Assembly (NCBI RefSeq): GCF_000247695.1
Contig: NW_004624784.1
Span: forward strand, 11,622,875-11,686,874
Source: Heterocephalus glaber
Lineage: Eukaryota > Chordata > Mammalia > Rodentia > Bathyergidae
Length of the DNA stretch: 64,000 nt
Direction: 5' to 3'
Part shown: piece by piece, positions 23,770 to 34,174 of the stretch
Position numbering within the stretch: the stretch's first letter is position 1
How the letters are laid out: each line of letters opens with the position of its first letter
Translations under genes and position numbers: made by a program
Notes under the pieces: model-generated
What the model was told of the DNA's origin: nothing
Databases searched by the model: none
Seen by the model: the letters and a program-made list of their open reading frames with translations, nothing else

Positions 23770-24235
23770 CAAAGGTCCTTGACTTGGATACGCACTGCGG
23801 ACTCCTTGGGCAGTCTGGCATGGCCTCTGGAATCCTTCCCAGAACACTGTCTTTAAATGCATAAAATAAAATAAATTACATAGGATTACATAGAAAATAA
23901 ATTTAATTGAAGTGCAGTTATGAAAATATTTTTAAAAACTAATTTGAGATGTAGTAGTATATGAGGTTTGTATTAATGCATTAAACAATAAGTATTAGTG
24001 GCAGGTCTAATTACATAATTTTGAAGTAGTGCTGAGAGAAAATAATATTTCAAGATAACTGTAATGTGATATAAAAATACCTGTGATTTTTATTGATGAC
24101 AAAGTCACAGTTACTCCCAAAATTGCTGTGGATTAGATACTATGGTGTTGATTACATTCATAACTAAAGGAAATGTTGAACTTCAATTAGAGATTCATTA
24201 AAAGGAATCTGTTTTCTTTTATCTGTGTTTATATG
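23770..24235. repeat. Ancient AT-rich interspersed repeat, family uncertain
   Basis: 'atgcataaaataaaataaat', 'tacataggattacatagaaa', 'aagtgcagttatgaaaatat', 'tgcattaaacaataagtatt' and 'ctgtaatgtgatataaaaat' resemble a multicopy mammalian repeat I have the impression of but cannot name. A hAT-type DNA transposon relic is one possibility. Confidence 0.4.
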
Positions 24236-24289
24236 TCCTTATTTTAAAGAGTTGTTAAGGATCAACTTGTGTACTTGATCTTGAAACCT

Positions 24290-24765
24290 TACACGGTTCC
24301 TACCATGACCATATCCTTCTCTCCCATCCTCATCTCCCACAGTGTGCCCACTAGACTACTCTTCTACAGCTATCTCAGCCCCCTTACTGTTTCCTGAACA
24401 CACCAAGCATGCAGTTGCCTCAGGACCTTTGCTCATGCTGATTCCTCTGCTTTGGTTATTGTTCTCAGAATAACATGCAGATCCTTCTGTCTCTCCATTC
24501 TTTTAGGACTTGGCTCAAATATCACCTAATCAGAGAAACCTCCCACCACCAGCTGTCCTATTAGGTAGCAACATCCAGTCTCCCCACTACCCATGCCCCC
24601 ATCCACTGCTTTATTTTTCTCAATCACACATAGACAATCTACTGTTTGTATGATTTTGTGTGTTGTCTTTTTCTCCCCACCAGAACAGAAGCTCTGCATT
24701 AGCACAGACCTTGTCTATGGTGCTCACTGCTTTGTCCCAGCCCCTGAAGCATGCTGTCACATGAG
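24290..24765 (+). repeat. L2 LINE 3' region, sense
   Basis: A long sense L2 copy of about 470 bp: 'caggacctttgctcatgctg', 'attcctctgctttggttatt', 'ttttaggacttggctcaaat', 'atcacctaatcagagaaacc', 'gaacagaagctctgcattag', 'gaccttgtctatggtgctca'. The order agrees with the L2 3' region throughout. Confidence 0.88.
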
Positions 24766-25033
24766 TCACTGCTAGGAGACTACTAGTTCTCAGCCCCTTC
24801 CACTTGCCCAAATCCTTCCAAGGCCACATGAAGCCCAACAGCTCCATGAAGTCCTCCCCACAATGTAAGTCTTCTCTGAAGGGCCATGAGAGACAAGGCT
24901 GTTGAGGATGGAAACCATGGAGACCTGCCTGGCATTTTTGCCTCCCATTGGGCCTGGATGTGGAGCAATCGTTTGCAACGAGAACAGCACAGAGGCAGGC
25001 CCAGAAGATTGTGCTCATGGATGAAGGCACATC
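24766..25033. other. Unassigned noncoding sequence
   Basis: No gene recognised. Confidence 0.4.
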
Positions 25034-25630
25034 TGTAGTAAGCTGAATGGTGGCCCCAAAAAGATGTGTCTACACCACAATCACTACAGCCTCTGAAGGT
25101 GAACTTATCTGGAAAAAGGGTCTTTGCAGATTACAGTAAGTCCCTGACTTATAAACATTCAAGTCACTACTTTAACAGGTGTACTATGTAAGACTGACTT
25201 TGTGGAATACAAACAAATCTGATTTACAAGTGTTCTCCCAGAACAGAACTCATTCATAAGTTGAAGACTTCCTGTAATCAAGTTAAGAATCCTGAGATGA
25301 GGAGTCATCCTGGATTATTAGGGTGAGCCCCACACACTGTCACTTACAGGAAAGGTGAAGGGAAGTGACACAAACACACAGAGGAGAAAGCCATGTGAAG
25401 GTGGGGCAGAGATCAGAGTGATGAGGCCACAAGCCAAGGAATGCCAGGAGTCACCAGGAGTCACCAGTAGTGGGAAGAGAAGGGGTAGATTCCCCCGCCT
25501 GGATTCCCCAGCAGGAATGCGGTCCTGGCAAATTTTGGATTTTTGATCTCTGGAATTAGGAGAGATTAATTGTTTATTGTTTTAAACCACCCATTTGTGG
25601 CTATTTGTTAAAGCATCCACAGGAAACTAA
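25034..25630 (+). mobile_element. Solo MaLR-type LTR, sense, split by a Tigger MITE
   Basis: The left part reads 'gtaagctgaatggtggcccc', 'ggaaaaagggtctttgcaga'; the right part resumes 'atcaagttaagaatcctgag', 'catcctggattattagggtg', 'gccatgtgaaggtggggcag', 'ccacaagccaaggaatgcca' and ends 'ccacaggaaactaa'. This is the sense order of an MLT1-like LTR. The join falls exactly where a 141-bp element with TA duplications is inserted (25134-25274). Confidence 0.85.
25134..25274. mobile_element. Tigger-type MITE nested in the LTR
   Basis: Starts 'cagtaagtccctgacttata' and ends with the inverted counterpart 'cataagttgaagacttcctg', giving imperfect terminal inverted repeats. TA target duplications sit at 25132-25133 and 25275-25276. 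Removing it restores the expected LTR wording 'gcagatta' running into 'atcaagttaag'. 141 bp, no coding capacity. Confidence 0.82.
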
Positions 25631-26228
25631 GGAAGTAAATCTAGCTTCTGGGGGGGAAACACAAGCATAAACCTGGAGCTTTTGTTTCCCCCCAAAGAAA
25701 GTGAAAATTCAAACTGTGATGTGAAATCTCCTGATTTCTGAGAGCAGCAGTTTGGGTTATTGCAAGCATAGAAGCCAATTCTACTTTGCAATAAATACTT
25801 TACTGGAAGGACTTTGCTGAGCTCACAGAATTGGAGAGAATGCCAAAGAACAAAATTTGGAAAACAGACAGACCCAAGGGATGCAGCGCCTCCCATTCCC
25901 AGACCACACTGACATCCACTCAGGACACTGATGCCACTGCTGTGCACGGCCACATCAGTGACAGTCACTAAACGTCAACACTGAGGTCTCACAAAAAACA
26001 TGTGGCCAAGTGGGCTTCAAACCCAGAAGACCTCCCCAGAGCTGGACTCTACATCAACATGATGGGCACATCAGGGATGCTCTTTAAGCACCCAGCGTGG
26101 GTGCTGGGCATTCCAGATGGGTGTGGAAGTTTCAAGAGTGTTGTTTGGGACCTGCTGTGGGAAGTACATTTTAGATCACAGACCAGCATATAAAACTGTG
26201 AGAATACTGACCTTACTGGGTGAAATGA
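25631..26228. other. Unassigned noncoding sequence
   Basis: No gene recognised; the minus-strand open frame at 25627-25968 has no family match. Confidence 0.4.
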
Positions 26229-26335
26229 AGACTCGCCCTCTCCTCTCCTCTCCTCTCCTCTCCTCTCCTCTCTCCCCTCCTCTCCTCGCCTCTCCCCTCT
26301 TCTCCTCTTCTCCCTTTCTCTCCTTTGGTTTCTTC
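26229..26335. repeat. (CTCCT)n pentanucleotide pyrimidine tract
   Basis: CTCCT units repeat at about 26235-26270, then become irregular CT-rich sequence to about 26330. The plus strand is nearly pure pyrimidine, the mirror image in composition of the GGA tract at 17 kb. Confidence 0.92.
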
Positions 26336-26484
26336 TCTTCTCTATTCTATCTCATCCCATTCCATCCCATTCTACTGGATCCTACTTATTTCATTCCACC
26401 TTTATTCTGAGTGATGTTTATGTATGAAAGTATGAGAAAATAATTGGCTATAAACTTAAAGACTTAGAAAATGCACTACTTAAG

Positions 26485-26582
26485 GGCTGGGGATGTAGCT
26501 TAACTCAGCAGTGCAGTACCTCCACAACAAGCACAAGGCCCTGAGCTCCACCCATGGAACACCACCAACAACAAAAAGGATA
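26485..26582 (+). mobile_element. ID-type SINE (tRNA-derived)
   Basis: Starts 'ggctggggatgtagctta' with an A-box-like segment, B-box-like 'ctgagctccacc' and an A-rich tail. It is flanked by 19-bp target duplications at 26466-26484 and 26583-26601 that differ at two positions, so the insertion is old. The interior carries a small rearrangement relative to other ID copies in the window. Confidence 0.8.
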
Positions 26583-26612
26583 AGAAAATACATTACTTAA
26601 GAACTTTCTTAG

Positions 26613-26819
26613 AGCCAAAAGTGGTGGTTCACACACTTAACCTCAGCACTAAAGAAGGCTAAGGCAGGGGAATTACAAATTCAAGTCCCACCTGGGTGAC
26701 TTAGCAACTTAGAGAGAACCTGTCCCAAAATAAGACATAAATTTAAACAGGAATGGGGAAGTAGCTCAATCCAAAAGACCTGGGTTCAATGCACAGTACT
26801 GCAAAAAAAAAAAAAAAAT
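26613..26819 (+). mobile_element. B1-dID composite SINE
   Basis: A B1/7SL-like head ('gccaaaagtggtggttcaca', 'cctcagcactaaagaaggct', 'aaggcaggggaattacaaat', 'ttcaagtcccacctgggtga') with 'gagagaacctgtcccaaaat' is joined to an ID-like tail ('aatggggaagtagctcaatc', 'gacctgggttcaatgcacag') and a poly-A of about 16. This fusion is known mainly from squirrels, dormice and relatives. Confidence 0.85.
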
Positions 26820-27155
26820 TGTACAGATAGATTTTCCCCCAAATCAAAATTTAAGCATAGGGAATGTGGGGTTTCTTCCAAACTGATTTCAAGACCTACT
26901 AAAGGAGTCATAAACCACAGTTTAGCACTGCACTAAAGCAACTAATTTAATTTTTTTTTAAAGGCAACCAATTGTATTCGGGACAAACGAAGAATGTCTT
27001 TGAGCTGAACACAGCCCATGGACTGCCAGTTTATGCCTTTTTCATTAAAAACATGGTAAATTGATGAATGGACTGATGGATTCAACTGCAGCAAGGAAGA
27101 ATGTGGGAAGAGTCTCCTCAGCTTGGATTTTTAATGACTGTATTAACTCTAAGCA
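26820..27155. other. Unassigned noncoding sequence
   Basis: No gene or confident repeat. Confidence 0.4.
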
Positions 27156-27157
27156 TC

Positions 27158-27215
27158 TAGTCCAGGGCCTGGCACACAATAGGTGCTCAATAAACACTTA
27201 AGTGCAACTGAAAAC
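27158..27215 (+). repeat. Short L2/MIR 3' tail, sense
   Basis: 'ccagggcctggcacacaata' followed by 'ggtgctcaataaacact' is the shared sense 3' terminus of L2 and MIR. Confidence 0.6.
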
Positions 27216-27529
27216 TGATGGTTTTCTTCAGTTCCCTTTTTATCGGTAGGTCCTACGGGAGATTGGGTGTGGCAGTGGAGAGCAAGGGATCCACACCCAC
27301 ATGTGACCTGGGCATTGCAGCCTTCCACACCCCACTCCTTTCTGCCTGTCGCTCTCAGGCTCCACTCTTCACCATTCACATCAACATCCAGACAGGGGAG
27401 GCTTTGTTTTCATATCAACCAGCTCGGCTGTCCCACCCCCTCTCATCTCTCGTTTGGCAGTGTTATTCATTAAACTGCAAAAACACACAAAATAGGACGG
27501 TATGGTTATAGGTTGTGAGGGGGAAGAGA
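27216..27529. other. Unassigned noncoding sequence
   Basis: No gene. The plus-strand frame at 27218-27511 is opposed by a minus-strand frame and matches nothing. Confidence 0.35.
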
Positions 27530-27995
27530 TGGAAAAGGAGGAGAGGAAAGAGGCGCTTTTTCAACTTTGTCTCTAATGTCTTCGTTAATTGAACTCATCA
27601 GCTAAAATCATTTGTGGAAATAAAAAAAAGAAGAGCAAAAAGGAACTGATCATATGCAGGAGAAATAACTCAGATGTGAAAATCCTTCAGACTAGGAGAT
27701 TGCACTATTTATTCACCCAAGTGTCCTGCTGTGTCTCTGAAATGCAGTGATTTAATGAGGTGCTGCAAAGGTATTTGTTATTAAGAAATTCTGTCTCTGC
27801 TTATTCTCCTCCATGTGATTAGGACGGAGCCTGGCGGAAGCTCCTAACCGGCACGCTATTAAAGATTTAGGAGGCTGCTGCTCTCCCCATTGCCCCCCTC
27901 TCACAAACGCCTTTTGAAATGGTTCCAAAATTAAATATTGTACAAGCCGATCAGCCTTGTTTAACGCAGATGCTGAGTGAGATTTAAAAAGAAAT
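27530..27995. promoter_or_regulatory. Candidate conserved noncoding element
   Basis: A repeat-free block with 'cgttaattgaactcatcagc', 'taaaatcatttgtggaaata', 'ctattaaagatttaggaggc' and 'aaaattaaatattgtacaag'. The mix of AT-rich homeodomain-like cores with GC-rich joins resembles the blocks at 14.4 and 32.8 kb. It may extend to 28420. Function inferred only. Confidence 0.42.
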
Positions 27996-28425
27996 TAGAA
28001 AAGCATTTGTGTTAACAGATGTTCTTCCTTCTCTCTCTTGGAGCTGAGATGATTGGGGCTGGGTCCCTCCCGAGCCATGCAGGAGCCAGAATGGATGAGC
28101 CCCGAGTTGGTAGAGAAAGGGGCCGAGTAGGCCAGGGCGTCCTGGAAGGGACAGCTGGGTCCTCTGTTTTTCTGTTAGTGAGGCCCAGGGGACCCCAAAG
28201 GAAATGGTAAAACAAGCCGCTGGCCTGGTGGGCTTTTCCCCAAAGCTCCCAGATCCTCCCGGAGCCTCTCCAAAGGCAAGGGCTTTTAGCAGGTGCTCAT
28301 TGAAAATTTGCAGCCATGCTAACTCCATTACCCACAGCAGTGGGGAAATCAGCAAAGAAGCAGGTTTCTTTATCCCCAGACTCACTCAGCCATCAGCCCT
28401 GGCAATCAATAAGTCCTCCTGAGAC
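27996..28425. other. Repeat-free sequence beside a candidate element
   Basis: No gene and no recognised repeat. Overlapping open frames on both strands at 27984-28422 lack known domains. Low repeat content makes some conservation plausible. Confidence 0.35.
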
Positions 28426-28985
28426 CGCTAATCTAGTCCCTTCATACAGACAAGACCAGCTCTGATCCAGCTCCTCAATACGTTGGACACCCCACTTCCT
28501 TACATGTGTACCGTTTCCTTCCTTTAATTCTAGTTCTGATGTCCATTGGGGCTAACTCTTGGTAAGTTCTTGCTATATTTTAGATCTTTCTTGAACAGAC
28601 TTTTCTCTCTGTTGAATCAAAATAAATGGGGCCATCCTTCCTATGAATAAAATCATTGGAATGTCTGGCAATTTGGCTGCCTTGTACCTTCTCTGCAGAT
28701 GGACTCTCATGGCCTCCTTGAGGAACAAAGCTCAGTAGCTACAGTATGAGTAAGGGCTGGATCTAGAATGAGAGCCAAGGTCCTTGAAACTCCCCAACTG
28801 TTCCATGTGATAGGCTTCAAGTATTGAGGAACATTGCAATGGTCTTTGTGGATTTATTCTTGCTTATTGTTGGTGAGACACCAGAATCACAGAAGTGACT
28901 TTTTCATGATCCTCTAGAGCATCGAGGACAGAATCAGATGAGGAGCTGCCTCCCATGGGTCCAGCTGAATGTTTTTTCTATCAGT
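28426..28985. other. Unassigned noncoding sequence
   Basis: No gene or confident repeat. Confidence 0.4.
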
Positions 28986-28999
28986 CTGTCTGTAGCTCT

Positions 29000-29215
29000 G
29001 TCCACAAAATTTATCCAGGCTCTAAGCAAGGCACTGATGATTCAGGAGGAGCAAATTGGACTTCACGGAGGCCCCCATCTGTCAGAGGACACAACGCACA
29101 CACTGGGTATGTTACGGCAGATAAGTAAATACTGTCTATAGGATTTCCAAAAGGAGGTACAAGGACTCAGGGGAGTAAATAAGAACAGAAATGAGCCCAA
29201 GGTAAGGCACAAGGA
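29000..29215 (-). repeat. Possible L2 fragment, antisense
   Basis: 'ccaggctctaagcaaggcac' with 'tgatgattcaggaggagcaa' is weakly L2-like. Diverged. Confidence 0.3.
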
Positions 29216-29510
29216 ACAAGCAATGTGTTTTACCACCACCAAGAAACCAACTACAGATCAGATCAGGGATGGGCCTGTTGCTGGCCCTCCCTTCTACCCT
29301 GGAACATCTTTGCCACTCCAGCTAGCTCCTCAATCCCTCCTGCCACCCTTGCCCCATTAGCTGTTGGGCACCACCCTTCTCGTCTCATCTCCAATCCCAC
29401 ACATGGATGACAGAGTGATAATCCCTATTCCCACTATCACTACCAGAATGATCCATTTCTTCTCTGAGGTCTCAGTCCTGTGTATAAGCTCCAGAAGCAA
29501 ACAAAAATGA
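29216..29510. other. Unassigned noncoding sequence
   Basis: No gene recognised. Confidence 0.4.
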
Positions 29511-29511
29511 T

Positions 29512-29612
29512 GGGGCTGGGGATTTAGCTCAGTGGTTCTGGTGCCTGCCTCGAAAGCACAAGGTCCCAAGTTTGATCCCTGGTACCAAAAAAAAAAAAAG
29601 AGAGAGAGAGAG
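29512..29612 (+). mobile_element. ID-type SINE with A/GA tail
   Basis: 'ggggctggggatttagctca' (A box), 'gtggttctggtgcctgcctc', then B-box 'gtttgatccctggtacc' and poly-A running into a short GA run. Good match to the copies at 44204 and 63006. No clear target duplication seen. It is a retroposed SINE, not a functional tRNA. Confidence 0.9.
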
Positions 29613-29949
29613 AAACAGGCCACTTCCTAAAGTGTGATCTTGGAAACAGCTGGACTGTTCTGCACACAAATAAAGAGCAGCCCCACAGTCACAGAAAATC
29701 TTTCTCATTGTTTTGCTGGCGCTGGGTGGGGCAGAGGTTGGAATAATGGTAATGCTATAAGTTGCAAAACCCAGACTATCCCTCCACCCTCGTCTTGTCT
29801 CCTTATCTGCCAAGTGGGGAATTGATCTTGGGTCTCTGGTATCTGGTGACTTGGTTCTCCTACCTGGCCTCCTCCCCTTGGAAGCTCTGTTTTAGAGTTC
29901 AGTCAACAACCCCAGACACCTTCCTCCATCATTGATGTCAGGGCTCACT
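29613..29949. other. Unassigned noncoding sequence
   Basis: No gene recognised. Confidence 0.4.
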
Positions 29950-29954
29950 CACCT

Positions 29955-30085
29955 CTTCCTTGGTTCTAAAACACTTCAATGGACATCTGAATTGCCCAGG
30001 GAGCTGTAACTAAACACAGGTGTCTGGGTCCCACCCATTGTGATTCTGACTCACCTGGTCTGGGGAAGGCTCCAGCACTAGCTTG
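29955..30085. repeat. MER5-like hAT fragment (tentative)
   Basis: 'aatggacatctgaattgccc', 'aggtgtctgggtcccaccca' and 'ttgtgattctgactcacctg' resemble MER5 wording (common phrases: 'gggccccacccc', 'gaatcagaatctg'). Diverged, so tentative. Confidence 0.4.
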
Positions 30086-30289
30086 GCTCATTTAACCATC
30101 ATCATGCCCAAACACCATGAAGAATACTGCAAACAGGTTAGTAAGACTAGAGGTTCTCCCTGGAGGATGACAAGACCCTTCTAGGCTCTCCTTCTTTTGT
30201 CTTCTACTACTGAGCCCTAGCAAGCTCCAGTAATAGTACCCAAGGCATGGAGGTGTTAAATAGCAATGCGACTCTCAAGTTTCTACCTG

Positions 30290-30595
30290 TAGTTTCTTCC
30301 ACTAGATCACCTCTTCCCCTCAATCTCTCTCTTCTTCAAAGACCTCCTCCATGAGGTCTTCCACAATCCTCCACCCTGGCAAAATCAATCAGCCTTCCCC
30401 AGCCATCATCACTTACCTGTCTATGTTGCCCTTCGTGCCTTCTGTCTCACCTTTTAGTTAGTTGTTGATGTACTGCATTCCTCTCTAGACTGTAAATTCT
30501 TTAAGTGGGAAACTGTGTCCTATTCTTTTTATCCTCCTTACCGCAAAGTCTTTCATGGTGCTTTGAACAAAATAGGGATTCAGAGTCTTTAGCTG
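30290..30595 (+). repeat. L2 LINE 3' region, sense
   Basis: 'ctcttcttcaaagacctcct', 'ccatgaggtcttccacaatc', 'ctctctagactgtaaattct', 'ttaagtgggaaactgtgtcc' and 'tcatggtgctttgaacaaaa' follow the sense L2 3' region. Confidence 0.82.
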
Positions 30596-30664
30596 GAGAA
30601 ACAATAGTAACACACATGAAATAGAAAGAGAGCCATATCATTTATCTATTTCACCGAGGCAAAA

Positions 30665-30800
30665 TAGACTTAGCCTAGGAGTCAGAAAGGTAGGATGCTG
30701 ATCCCAGCTCAGGCATTCTGGGAAAAAACTGGCCTTGGTTTTTTCATCTATAAAAGCAGGTGGCTGGATCCAACTATCTCTAGGCTGCTTTTCCAACTCC
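30665..30800 (+). repeat. MIR SINE fragment, sense
   Basis: 'gatgctgatcccagctcagg' and 'cttggttttttcatctataa' then 'aagcaggtggctgg' match a diverged sense MIR. Confidence 0.45.
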
Positions 30801-31860
30801 CACATTCTGTTTCTCTCTCTCGTTCAAAGCCCCTAATTCCTGTAGGCATTCAAAGAGGCAGCCTTGGCTCCACATTACTTGAAGAATTGACACATGAGAA
30901 AAATCACTGCTTCATGCTTTTTCAGCCTGGAAAAGTAAGGGCGCTGGGAGTGGAAGTTCCTCTTCTTTTCTTAAAAAAATATTTTGCACACACACATTGG
31001 TATGCTCATATACATCACATCTGCCTTTGTCTGTCTTAAACATCTACCCTATGCTCTGTGAAATCCAGGAAGCCACCGGGGCTACACCAAAAATGTCTTT
31101 GGAGTGGGCTGAAGTGTATTAGGACCAAAAACTCAATGCCAGGTGGAATTATATTAAAAATTCCCATGACACAAACTCTTCCAGAGCTGAAGTTCCCTGC
31201 CTTTATTTCAAGAAAGACAAAAAACACAAAAGCTTGTTTTTCTGCTAGTGAAGACCTACTGCTTCAGCTGCCCTCTAGGCTGAGAATTCCTAGAACTGAA
31301 GACTGGGAGGTATGGTATTGGCAACCAGTCTAGAGACAAACTGTTTAGATGAAAGGCTGCTAGCTGCTTCCCAATTGCCTCTGTCTCTCATTTCCTTAAA
31401 TAGCAGAATCCTGATTTTTAACTAAGTACTTCCATAAAAGTTGATATTTTCCAGTCTTTCATTTTGACTAATGTGGTCATAAACTACAAGGTGGCCAATA
31501 AGACAAAAGTATTGTGTGAGGCCTCCAAAAATATCCTTTAAAAGGAAGAACCTCTTACTTACAACTACTAGGTATAACAGCTGGTGCTGCAAGAGCCATC
31601 TTGGACCACATGGTAAACATGGGGAGGAAGATCACATGACAAAATGACATGACAGAGTTTTGGTTGGTCCCTAACACTATGAAACTGCCATGATTTCTTC
31701 TGATTTATTTTACACCAGCATGATCTTCCCTATTACTTCTGATTTATTGCATATCTGATTTGCTTATTTCTGATTTATTTTCATCAGAGAGAAGTCTAAG
31801 TTGTGTTTTTTACTTAGGGGGTGGGAAGTGTCTCTATTACAGCCAAACCATTTCCTAATT
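30801..31860. other. Unassigned noncoding sequence
   Basis: About 1 kb with no gene. Several 'ttctgatttatt' phrases recur at 31695-31785, a small local reiteration. No repeat family assigned. Confidence 0.4.
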
Positions 31861-31864
31861 GATA

Positions 31865-32000
31865 CTGCAAATGGAATGGATATGACACTGGACTGGAGGT
31901 TCTTGAGTTGGCCTTTAGAAAGTTGGCTCTGACCTTGGACCAGTCTCTTAATTTTCTGGCCTGAGTTTCATTATCTATAAAGTGAGTCCAGGTGGAAAGG
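31865..32000 (+). repeat. MIR SINE, sense
   Basis: 'gttggctctgaccttggacc', 'agtctcttaattttctggcc' and 'gagtttcattatctataaag' follow sense MIR. Confidence 0.7.
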
Positions 32001-32194
32001 GGAATGAATTACAGTCTCAACGATGCCTTCAGTTTCTCAAGTGGATACCTTTCTAAGACTTGAAGATGTTCACATGAATTGGGATTGACTAGCTAAAGAC
32101 TCCAGTTCTAGAGTCACCAGTGAGGGAATTGTTTTCATCAGCAGGCTTCCCATGAATACTACCAGGGCAAGACAGCACCAGGGACACTCAAGAA

Positions 32195-32400
32195 ACCCAA
32201 GACCGTAGACTTCACAGCCAGATAATTTGACTTCAATTGCCACTGCCACAATCTACTGACTCTGGGACATTGGACAAGTCACTAGTGCTTATCCTTAAAA
32301 TGGGACAAACAATACACATCACAGGATGTTTGGGTGAATTCATAAACATGTAAGTATCAAGCCCTCCCAGCATACCATGGTCACTCAGTTAATCTATATA
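32195..32400 (+). repeat. MIR SINE, sense
   Basis: 'tagacttcacagccagataa', 'gactctgggacattggacaa', 'cttatccttaaaatgggaca' and the tail phrases follow sense MIR across most of its length. Confidence 0.7.
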
Positions 32401-32635
32401 GATTGTGCCAAAGCAAACTGGATTTCTGGAGAAAAAGCTGAATACACTAGGCAAATGCCCTCCATTCTCATGGGTCCTCAGGATGGGTACCACTATCCCC
32501 ACTGGGCCTACACTAAACCATGTTAATAAAGACAGCCTGGGTTTCATTTCTCTTCATAATGGAAATGAAGGAGGGAATCACAAAGAAAGATAGATAAAAT
32601 TGAGGACCTGAGATTTGGGTTTCTGAGCACTTCAG
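32401..32635. other. Unassigned noncoding sequence
   Basis: No gene recognised. Confidence 0.4.
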
Positions 32636-32639
32636 CAAG

Positions 32640-33110
32640 AAACAAATATCTTTATTGGCTCTGGACAGTCTGCCAATCAGCCACAAAATTACCAGCTTCT
32701 CTCTCCTCCCAGAAGGGCCTCCAAGGCTGCACACAAAAGCTGCCGATGGAACTTCGGGACCTAGAGAATAAAAGCCCCTCTCTGCCGAGCACAGGCTGAT
32801 TTGCAATGCATTGCTTTAGCATAATTTCCCAACTCTGCAGCCACACAAAAGCGTTTCTGTCCCTATCTTCGAGTTTAATAATTTCTATTTCCTACACCTT
32901 GCATTCATAATGCATCCTCCCAACACGGGCATGGGCTGGGCGCTGGCCTCAGGCCTCGGGCATGTCAGCCACCATCTCAGGAGCCCCAGGCTGGAAAACC
33001 ATTTATTAGACAATTTTAGCCTCTTCCAAGGACACAGCAACAGAAAGCAGGCTGCCTGACCTGGAAATGTACCTCTTGTGCCTACCTTGCCCTTCACAGC
33101 CCTTCTCCCC
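32640..33110. promoter_or_regulatory. Candidate conserved noncoding element
   Basis: A repeat-free block with CCAAT-like 'ctgccaatcagccac', 'gcacaggctgatttgcaatg', 'cattgctttagcataatttc' and 'cgagtttaataatttctatt'. A perfect 12-bp palindrome, gcaatgcattgc, occupies 32803-32814 and contains two C/EBP-like half sites. Open frames on the minus strand through this block show no domain. Regulatory role is inferred from texture alone. Confidence 0.42.
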
Positions 33111-33117
33111 ATTTCAT

Positions 33118-33190
33118 TAATTAATTTATTCCATACAGCACCTACTATGTTATGGACATTGTTCCGGGCATTCTAAGACCTGCTTTCTTA
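33118..33190 (-). repeat. Short L2 3' tail, antisense
   Basis: 'cagcacctactatgttatgg' then 'acattgttccgggcattcta' is the antisense L2 3' terminus. Confidence 0.5.
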
Positions 33191-33227
33191 TCAGCAATTG
33201 CACACCACTGATGAGGTGATATATATA

Positions 33228-33426
33228 CAGACATGCACTGCTTAACAATGGGGACACATCCTGAGAAATGCCTGATTAGGCAATCTCATCATTGTGCAAG
33301 CATCGTAGAGTAGATTCACACAAACTAAGATGGCTGCAAAGTCACTAGACAATATGATCTTACATCACCACTGTCGCACATGCATTTCATCACTGACTGA
33401 AATGTCTATAATGCAGCACCTGACTG
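33228..33426. mobile_element. Tigger-type DNA transposon remnant (199 bp)
   Basis: Left end 'cagacatgcactgcttaaca' and right end 'aatgcagcacctgactg' form inverted termini. Internal wording 'tcctgagaaatgcctgatta' and 'ggcaatctcatcattgtgca' matches a familiar mammalian Tigger family. TA duplications flank it at 33226-33227 and 33427-33428. It is an internally deleted, noncoding copy. Confidence 0.88.
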
Positions 33427-33429
33427 TAT

Positions 33430-33920
33430 ATAGAGAGGCAAATCAAGCTTCAGTATGAGAAGTGCACTTGACCATAAATCTTGGCATCATGTCTGTTTGG
33501 ATTCATTCTTGTTATATGTAGGACTTGATGATATCTGAGCATAATATGTGCTCAATTATAGCTGATGAATATTGAGTGAAAAAATAAATGAATGCCAAGA
33601 CCTATAAGTGTAATGAAAAGCAATTTGGTTATAATTAGTGAAGAGGGGAGCAAGCGAGAAGCTTATGTTACAGGAGCCCTAAAATCAAGTAACTGTGGAG
33701 CTGGCCCTGAAAGAATCTAGAAGTTTTCTAGAGACAAAGAGGCTGAAAGAAGAAACTCTTCACCAGAGCAAAGAGTCCCTGAGAGGCAAGAAGATGATGG
33801 AGAGTGTAGGGGCCCTGAAGCTGCTGAAGTCTAGGCCTAGGAATAAGAGAGCAAGCTACAGAAGTAGGTAAGCACCAAAGACACCAGGCCATGATCATGC
33901 CAGGGCAGAAACAAGAGAGG
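33430..33920. other. Unassigned noncoding sequence
   Basis: No gene or confident repeat. Confidence 0.4.
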
Positions 33921-33924
33921 AGTC

Positions 33925-34115
33925 AGACAAACCTACACTTCCAGCTCCATCGCTTATCAGTTATGTGACCCTGGTCAAGAACTCTAGCACTACTAAACCT
34001 CAGTCTCCTGCTCTATAGAGTATAGTTGGTGAAGGCCCTACATTCCAGATCTCGTGTAATGATGACAGGAATTGCACATACAGTGTGAAGAACAGTACCA
34101 GGCATAGCAGATTTG
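33925..34115 (+). repeat. MIR SINE, sense
   Basis: 'ccagctccatcgcttatcag', 'ttatgtgaccctggtcaaga', 'aaacctcagtctcctgctct' and 'gaagaacagtaccaggcata' follow sense MIR from head to tail. Confidence 0.75.
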
Positions 34116-34174
34116 TAGGTTTGAGGTAGAAGCTGGAACCTGCTTTTACTAGGAGCCTGACAATTGTGATTCAG

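Noticed and set aside
29512..29599. tRNA-like A and B boxes that could suggest a tRNA gene
   Set aside because: No cloverleaf anticodon arm, has a poly-A tail and matches other dispersed copies; it is an ID SINE.
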